A DNA stretch of 64,000 nt from Rhabditoides inermis (taxonomy: Eukaryota; Nematoda; Chromadorea; Rhabditida; Rhabditidae). The stretch is taken from the NCBI GenBank assembly GCA_963966185.1, contig CAWZYM010000215.1, positions 89,501-153,500 on the forward strand. The letters run 5' to 3'. The position numbers and the translations under genes are program-made. The notes beneath the pieces are model-generated. The model worked only from the letters and a program-made list of their open reading frames with translations, ran no database searches and had not been told where the DNA came from. Positions 57,518-64,000 of the stretch are shown here, piece after piece. The stretch's first letter is position 1; every line of letters starts with the position of its first letter.

Positions 57518-59639
57518 TTATGGGCTCATCGATGAGCGATTGTTTGAGAGAGGATTGGCGTGTCTGGAGGTGACTGACACAGGGAACACGGACTCCCTCC
57601 GTCCATTTAGATTGAATGTGTCGACCACAAAATCGCGGTAGGCTTTGGTAGTGGACACAACGAGGAGGGTGTTGAGGATGGAGTGCAAGGAGAAGACAAC
57701 GAAGATCAGACGGCCCAGGAGTGCTGAAAGAGAGCGGAAGTGATATCGTGATTATCACTGAATCCTAGTTCTTGTACTATATCCCACTCTTCCACTGTAT
57801 GAACACGTTTCTATACTTCTAGTTCATGTGATAAATATTTGACAAATATGAAACTCAAAGAACATTGACTGAGTTCAGTTGGTTCATCGGGCAGCAGGGC
57901 TCGCAGCATCACCACAGACACGACGAAACCCAGCACCGCTCCGAGGAGCATCAACTGAAAATGGAAGTCACTTACTAAGTAGTTCCTTTCCTGAAAAAGA
58001 ACAAAAAGAACTTCACCTGCGCCCACAGTTGTATCGTGAGCATTCGATGCATCTGCTTCGATTTCTCGCTGATTCCCTGAGTAATGAACATACTATATAT
58101 TCACATATATTCACACTTCCCAACGTCACAATTTGAGTTGTTTGAAATAAGAAACTTCAAATCACCTGCGTCCCTATTCGGTGTAATATGAATAGGGTGG
58201 TCGGCACAGTGACCAGCGTGAAAAAACCGGTAGAGAGAAACACGCCGATTATTGACAACGGTTCTGTCTGAAACAAGTTGTAGTGTGAATAGTGACTAAG
58301 TAGTATAAGTATTGATTATAATTAAAGGCACAGGGGCGTTTAGTGTTACCAAGGTTGATCGAAATTCACTTATGAGAACTTAGCAAAACTGATTTCACGT
58401 AGCGGGAATCGAACCGGCGTAGCTTGGTCCGTGAAACGTGAGCGTTACCACAACACTACAACGACATGTGCTGTCGAACTCATATCGACGTGATGCGCAC
58501 AGAGCTCAACTTTTGGATAAGCATTTCGGCGCGAAATTCGAATTCGCCTTACCAAGCTTCGCACGTGCACATGATGGTAAGCGTGTAGGTAACGCGGAAA
58601 CGCCGTTCTTTCGCGTTTTCTTTGATTGGTTCGTGTATATATGGCTCAAACAATGTTCCAAAGTCAAAACTAAGCGCCACTGTGCCTTTAATGTGATTAT
58701 TAATAGTTAGTGTGAACATACCAACACCCTCTCCCCCACTCCGCCGTCTTCGAACATGAAAATGTACGAGGAGTTCTTGAAGTAGTCCGACTCCGTGAAA
58801 TATGCGAGACTAGGGCGATTCAACTAAATTTTGCGTTGTTTTAGTTGCATTAATTAACCTACCACTCGCTCCCTCGTTGTATCTTCATCCACCATGATAT
58901 ACAAAATTACGCCACTATTACCAATTATTGCGATCACATCAGCCATGAGAATCTGAATTTGTCTGTTTCCAACATGAATCGTTGACAACAAAATTTGATA
59001 ATCAAGTACCTTGGGTAGCGTGGGCGTTAGTAGTGTTTGAATGCGACTAGGCTTCATAATCAGTGCAAATCGATAAATATACGCAATAATGTGATTGAGG
59101 GACGTGTACATGACACAAGTGTTTAGTACTGTCTGTAAACAAACGCATGAAAAGAATGTGGTTCAACAGTACTATAATGTAATAGAGAGTGTTGGTGCGG
59201 CACATGTTGCACAGGCCTTCAAAGTATACGATGGAGTAGGGAAGAACAACGACCGGTCGATTGAGGGAGACTGATACATCCATGAATAGAGCGGCCATCT
59301 GATAGTCTTGGTTATGTTATGGACCATTGCTGTGTTATGGTGTTTTATTGTGGTGTCGTGTTATGGTTTTATGGGCCATGAAATATGGCCATAACTTATT
59401 CTTATAACCAACTTACAACCATAACTTATAACTTATGTTATAACTAATGGACTATGTTATGGACTATTATGGAATGGCCTCACGGAAACATTGAGGATAT
59501 GCCACTTGTATGTGCTCATAGCAGGCGGCGACACTTTGATGATGAGATAGAATAGGAACGCTCCCAACATGATTTGCGGTAGAATGAAGACATTGTAGAA
59601 AGTTTCAACAATAGATTCGTACTTGTTCCAAACTGGCAT
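57518..59639 (-). CDS. Nematode-type serpentine chemoreceptor (7TM GPCR, Srh-like)
   Basis: Nine exons, all in phase: 59639-59484, 59298-59173, 59132-59010, 58952-58863, 58823-58722, 58267-58166, 58076-58017, 57954-57870, 57723-57518; about 350 residues, the usual size. Start ATG 59639 (MPVWNKYESIVETFYNVFIL). Features typical of nematode serpentine receptors: TM1 then PPAMSTYKWHILN, Pro-rich TM2 (RPVVVLPYSIVYFEG), TM3 ending YIYRFALIMKP, long loop, TM5 (STGFFTLVTVPTTLFILHRI), SEKSKQMHRMLTIQLWAQ before TM6, TM7 FSLHSILNTLLVVSTTKAYR with the C-terminal YR. Would act in the membrane of chemosensory neurons. The class (h rather than d, i or t) is a judgement. An intron (58268-58721) holds a tRNA-like sequence. 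No lesion seen. Confidence 0.8.
58398..58465 (-). other. tRNA-like sequence in chemoreceptor intron
   Basis: Minus strand: box A-like TGTAGTGTTGTGGTAACG and T-arm CCGGTTCGATTCCCG, but acceptor and anticodon stems pair poorly. tRNA pseudogene or SINE head. Confidence 0.4.
59340..59460. repeat. ATAAC/TTATGG-rich short repeats in an intron
   Basis: Degenerate repeats of TTATGG, ATAACTTAT and TGTTATGG fill most of the first chemoreceptor intron. Confidence 0.6.
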
Positions 59640-59816
59640 GATAATTCAAGCAGAAATGTGAAATATAATGAAGACAAAATGTGCTGTACCAGCAGGTGTT
59701 TTTTCCCATATGTTGGTTTAAAATATAAATAACACTGCAACTGATCGACGTGGTGTTAAATGTTCATCAACATTTGAACAGTAAAAAATGTAGAATTGTG
59801 AAATTAGCAAAACGTC

Positions 59817-59888
59817 GGGCTGAGCCGGGGATTGAACCCGGGACCTCTCGCACCCTAAGCGAGAATCATACCACTAGACCACTCAGCC
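59817..59888 (-). tRNA. tRNA-Pro (AGG)
   Basis: 72 nt with all arms: acceptor GGCTGAG/CTCAGCC (7 of 7 paired), D-arm TGGTCTAGTGGTATG, anticodon arm CTCGC-TTAGGGT-GCGAG with anticodon AGG, T-arm CCGGG-TTCAATC-CCCGG, discriminator C. Closely resembles animal tRNA-Pro. Followed on the minus strand by TTTT (59811-59808), a pol III terminator. Confidence 0.95.
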
Positions 59889-60239
59889 ATGCCTGCAAGA
59901 TCTCTTGGAATCGCGGACCCGGCCCGTCATTTGAAAACGAAATAATTTATATAATATAAAAAATCATAAATTATAAGTTATTACATACAAAGTGCTACCT
60001 AAAATCAAAACTCGTTTCAGTCAGTCTCAGTTAGTGCCTGGAACCTAGAAAAAAAAAATGTTCTGCGAATGAAGAAGTTGAAGATTGTTCGCAGTGCGAG
60101 AGTGAAGAAAGTGAGGGTGACACACACAACAAGAAAGGGGAATGCGAAGATGTCAAGTCGGTAGAACTGGTGACTGGAGAGATATGCATTGCAATTAATA
60201 TATAACCCCTTCATAAAAAAGTAACCCCTTCATAAAAAA

Positions 60240-62215
60240 GGTGATAAATTGGTTTCTGACGATTTAGAACGAGCATCTTTGTTTAATGAGTATTTCTGTA
60301 CTGTTTTCACAAAGGATAATGGGAAACCGTTCGATGTGCATGATAGAACGAAGTCTACTCTAGATTCGGTAAATATTTCGCCAGATGTAGTTTACGAGTA
60401 TTTGAGGCGATTCAAGGGTAAATTATCGTCTGGACCAGATGGAATCCCTTCTATCTTGTTACAAAAACTAGCCTTAGTTATCGCCGAGCCGCTCAGTTAT
60501 ATATATTCAAAGAGAGCTTAGATACAGGTGTGCTACCAAATCTTTGGAAAAGATCAGTAGTTGTACCGGTAGAGAAAAAAGGAGACCCCAGTATCACCAG
60601 CAACTACAGGCCTATTAGTCTAACGTGTACTTCGTGTAGAGCATTTGAGAGGATAATTGTTTATAAAATACGAAATCATCTCTGGCAAACAAATCTAATA
60701 TCGCCGAAACAGTTTGGATTTCTGAACAACCGCTCCACCACTGCTCAATTAATTGAATACAACAAATATCTTATAGCTTAATTGGATCTGGGATATTCTG
60801 TAGACTCTGCTTATCTAGACGTATCTAAAGCTTTTGATGTCGTTGAACATAAGAGGTTGATACAAATTGTTTCCTCTTACGGTATCAGGGGCCCACTTCT
60901 CCAATGGTTAAAAAATTATTTATCCGATAGACTGCAATGTGTACGAATCAATAACAGTATGTCCTCGTGGTTAAAAGTTACTTCTGGCGTACCACAAGGG
61001 AGCGTACTCGGATCATTGTTATTCTTAATATACGTGAACGATATAGGCGAAGCCATACAAAATTGTGAATTTCTTATGTACGCCGATGATGTGAAAGTTT
61101 TCATCTCCAGTGAACATTCCGACAGCGTCACGCGCTTAGAATCTGATTTAAAAACTGTGTCTTCATGGTTTTGTAATCGACAGATGTCATTGAGCGTTTC
61201 TAAGTGCCAAATCATGCATTTCGGTAAAAATAACTTGCAACACACGTACTATGTTGGTGGACAACAGCTGGAGTCTGTTAGAACAATACGTGATCTCGGA
61301 TTCCAGTTTATGTATGATCTTAGTCCCGAGGCCCACGTAAAGAAACAAACACGAAAAGCGGCTTCATTAGCTACAATGGTGAAGAAGGTCTTCGTGAAAG
61401 ACTTTGAACTCTGGCGCAACTTTTATGTATATAAAGTTAGACCGATATTAGAATTTGGATGCGAAATATATTGTAATATGAATAATGGTTATGTGAACAT
61501 GTTAGAAAAGGTTCAAAGGTGTTTCACGAAATGCCTCTTACCCCATGAGACTTATTTAACAAGATTAGCCATTTTGGAAATGGATACTTTGTATATGAGG
61601 CGGTGGTTTACTGACTTATCTCTGACACACAGTTATATTTACGGTTACATTTACGTGAATTCTATTCCTTTATTGCTCTTATCGAATAGTGGACGTCTGG
61701 GAACAAACCGCGGACATGGTCTGAAACTTGTGAGCAGTGCACGCACCCACCTATCACAATCTTCTTTCCTCTTCCGAGTACACAATTTATGGAATAAGCT
61801 GCCTAGTCACATTGTCCTTGTGTCAGACAAAAGCGCATTCAAAGTCGGTGTCACCAAGTTTATAAAGTCTCAAATAAATCAACTGAACATTGTAGATCCA
61901 ACTAGAATATAGTCATAAACGTGCTCTTGCCATCATTTGTAGAGTGGAGAGGGGAGTGACTCAGTGGGAGGGTCTATCCCACCGGCCGCGAACCCCATCC
62001 TGGTAAGTGGTATGAAAGGTTTCCTACCCCCGCATACGCTGCTCTAATCAACAGTGTCTGGGGGCAGGAAATCCCTTGGTCTGTCTGCGCATCGTCTGGG
62101 CAAGGATCGAGTAGCCTCAGAACCCTGTCGAAACTCCTCTTAGTTCTGTACCGCGCATTTCAACCATATTGTATCGCTACCATAACTATGTTTGAATAAA
62201 GATATATATATAACT
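60240..62215 (+). mobile_element. Non-LTR retrotransposon (CR1/L2/Jockey-like), 5'-truncated
   Basis: Reverse transcriptase in three pieces: 60249-60521 (ERASLFNEYFCTVFT, SSGPDGIPSILL), 60530-60781 (VVVPVEKKGDPS, NYRPISLTCTSC), 60782-61912 (YLDVSKAFDVVEHKRL, SGVPQGSVLG, catalytic YADDVKVF, LSVSKCQIMHFG). A one-base shift near 60505 and an in-frame TAA at 60779-60781 break it. No endonuclease or ORF1: the element starts inside the RT. The 3' UTR ends near 62215 at an AATAAAGATATATATATA tail. The junction carries a doubled AACCCCTTCATAAAAAAG (60205-60240). Clade is inferred from RT motifs only. Confidence 0.85.
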
Positions 62216-62444
62216 GAAACAATATTGTTGAGAAGAAAGAGCGTATGAGAAGACGTCATGCTATGTATCTCACGCGTGAGCGGAGCAGTCTATTTGAACG
62301 CGCCGAGAGCAGAGTGATCAAAGAAACTAAGTTACAACCAGCGCGGCAGCGCTGGTTGGTTTGTGTTAAAAAAAAAGTCACGCGCTAGAATCGGCAAAAG
62401 GCGACTGAAGAAAAATCCCTTAGAATCTTTACGAGAACAATGTG

Positions 62445-62755
62445 ATGCTGATAGATGTTATCAGGGTACTTCCGTAAGAGAAGAGTTTGTGTTACCCAAC
62501 GTAATGCAACAAAAGCTCATGCATTTTATCAATCGAAATAGTACACAAACCTGCTCCAATAGTTCAACAAGATATATATAAATCGATCAGATACCGAAAT
62601 CAATTTGCCGACGTACAACATTTGCTCGCATTGGTTTTTATTGCAGAAAGAGCAGGTTTGTTCACTATTTCGATTGATAAAATGCATGAGCTTTTGTTGC
62701 ATTACGTTGGGTAACACAAACTCTTCTCTTACGCAAATCCTTTTTAAAGATAATA
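62445..62755. mobile_element. Foldback MITE, copy 2
   Basis: Inverted arms 62466-62555 and 62649-62740 share GAAGAGTTTGTGTTACCCAA, GCAACAAAAGCTCATGCATT and TCAATCGAAATAGT. The arm matches the MITE at 10876 at GCAGGTTTGT, ATGCATG(A/C)GCTTTTGTTG and ACGCAA..CTTTTTAA.AGATAA. Spacer ~95 bp. No ORF. Confidence 0.7.
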
Positions 62756-63029
62756 CACTCTTGTTGCGCGCGGCAGAGACGCAGGGGCAAGATCGCGGGA
62801 GCCGAGAGAGTGTGACGTCGGGGTGCAGGCTCCAAAATAACAAATGCGAGAGATATTTGACAAACGTTGACAAACTTTTCACAAAATTCCTTCCTCAAAA
62901 ACAATACATCGACTTCTCGAACCATTTTATTGTAAGTACATTTCACACGGACACACCAGGAAGAAATGGGACTGTAAATTGTGTTGATTTTCATAGTATT
63001 CTAACATTGTTGCTATACTAGTGAGAACA

Positions 63030-63684
63030 CTAGTCCTTATCATCATCGTCCTTCTTCTTCTTCTTATCCTTCTTCTTGTTCTTCTTGTCGTCATCGTCGT
63101 CTCTGTCCTTCTCATCATCATCTTTCTTCTCATCGTCGTCCTTCTTCTTCTTCTTGTCCTTCTTTTTCTCCTTCTTATCGTCATCATCGTCATCCTTCTT
63201 CTTTTTCTTCTTCTCCTTTTCTTTCTCCTCCTCATCGTCATCCTTCTTCTTCTTTTTCTTCTCTTTCTCCTTTGTCTCCTCCTTTTCATCTTCTTCGTCC
63301 TCCTTCTTCTTATCCTTCCTCTTCTTCTCCTTCTTCTCCTCCTTCTCCTTCTCATCCTCATCCTCCGAAGTGTCCTTTTTCTTATCGTCATCCTTCTTCT
63401 TCTCCTCGTCCTTCTTCTTCTCCTTCTTCTTCTCTTCCGGACCTTTCTCGCCCGCCTTGAGAATCTTGGGAGGATTCTTCTTCTCCTCCTCGTACTTCTT
63501 CTGAAGCAACTCCTCCCAGTCGTACGGGAACTCCTGCAATGTTCGACTAGCCCCGCCTGTGGCTCCGCCCACCTTGGTGCCGGTGCTGGTATATGCCTGG
63601 CGACAGAGGTAGTACATGCGCGAGTAGTTGGGTTCGTCAAAGAACTTGCCGCCGTCGATGGTACGCATGATGTCGATGTACTCC
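63030..63684 (-). CDS. Casein kinase 1/TTBK-type kinase, last exon with charged tail
   Basis: Minus-strand exon entered by acceptor TTTTGCAG at 63685 and ended by TAG at 63032-63030. First ~30 residues are the end of a CK1-family kinase domain (EYIDIMRTIDGGKFFDEPNY, then FPYDWEELLQKKYEEEKKNP), as in nematode TTBK-like kinases. The rest, about 140 residues, is almost only K, D and E in alternating blocks. The kinase core would lie upstream, beyond 64000. The low-complexity tail creates Leu-rich and Ser-rich open frames on the opposite strand that are not real. Confidence 0.7.
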
Positions 63685-63796
63685 CTGCAAAACACGTCAA
63701 TGAGATTCACTCTTCTCACGAGAGATAATAGAATGGTTAGAGAAAAGATCAGAACTCATTGAATGATGTTTCGATTTGAGAAACACAAAACATTGC

Positions 63797-63866
63797 ATAG
63801 TTACCCAAGGTCGCACCCGCAGACCGCTACTTGCCAAGCGAGCGCGTTACCACTGCGCCACTGGGA
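63797..63866 (-). other. tRNA-Ala-like pseudogene or SINE head
   Basis: Minus strand: CAGTGGCGCAGTGGTAAC box A and a 7-nt anticodon loop TTGGCAA (GGC), but box B is decayed (GGGTGCGACC) and the T stem fails. It lies in the intron preceding the kinase tail exon. Confidence 0.4.
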
Positions 63867-64000
63867 CATGAGAGTCAGATCACAGCGCATTAGAGATACA
63901 TATGAACACCGAGGAGAATCTGCAGTCCATCTCGCTTTTGTCATACGATCTCAGAGCACGATAATTTTTTGCTCGTAAACACAGAGTGTGAGCTAGTTTC

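Noticed and set aside
63021..63728. 235-codon Leu/Val/Ile-rich frame that looks like a membrane protein
   Set aside because: Antisense of the Lys/Asp/Glu-rich kinase tail, which has a proper acceptor, kinase end and stop.

Overview
The window looks like nuclear DNA of a small invertebrate, most likely a nematode. The strongest pointer is a nine-exon gene at 57.5-59.6 kb (minus strand) that reads as a nematode-type serpentine chemoreceptor. A casein-kinase-1/TTBK-type kinase tail at 63 kb, short GT-AG introns (often 30-60 nt), a eukaryotic tRNA-Pro, TATA-driven secreted-protein genes and several eukaryotic retroelements agree with this. No prokaryotic operon, CRISPR or phage structure is visible. 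Species cannot be given from sequence alone.

Layout. 0-3.6 kb: two head-to-tail non-autonomous Helitrons (minus). 3.7-5.5 kb: Bud32/TP53RK (KEOPS kinase) exons, last exon not seen. 5.7-6.8 kb: C-terminal exons of an unidentified acidic-tailed protein, then two tRNA-derived SINEs facing each other. 7-9.6 kb: a secreted Cys-rich gene (family Z) and a decayed paralogue. 10-12.8 kb: a minus-strand gene (family R) carrying a foldback MITE. 13.1-20.8 kb: a dead transposon-like gene whose 3' half is triplicated in tandem (2222-bp unit). 21-22.7 kb: a MITE, lysine-rich exons and a minisatellite.

22.9-30.6 kb and 34.2-54.0 kb are two copies of one segment: Z last-exon relic, secreted gene X, gene W, secreted gene Y, WD40 exons, gene R2. 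Copy 1 ends in a junction with a 5'-truncated Z gene. Between the copies lies a Penelope-like element with a C-terminal GIY-YIG and a hammerhead ribozyme. Copy 2 is interrupted by 12,082 bp: a Penelope-like element with an N-terminal GIY-YIG (Naiad-like), whose 3' region is itself split by a 7,067-bp head-to-tail Helitron array. The uninterrupted site is preserved for both insertions inside this same window. 55-57.4 kb holds a third X gene with a damaged splice site; then come the chemoreceptor, tRNA-Pro, a dead non-LTR retrotransposon, a second foldback MITE and the kinase tail.

The live-looking genes are small secreted proteins (X, Y, Z) with TATA boxes 40-115 bp before the ATG, embedded in gene fragments and recent mobile DNA. 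X and Y share exon lengths (63-codon exon 2, 44-codon exon 4) and a C-terminal motif, so they are one family; its function is unknown to me. The region behaves as a fast-turnover tandem-gene cluster.
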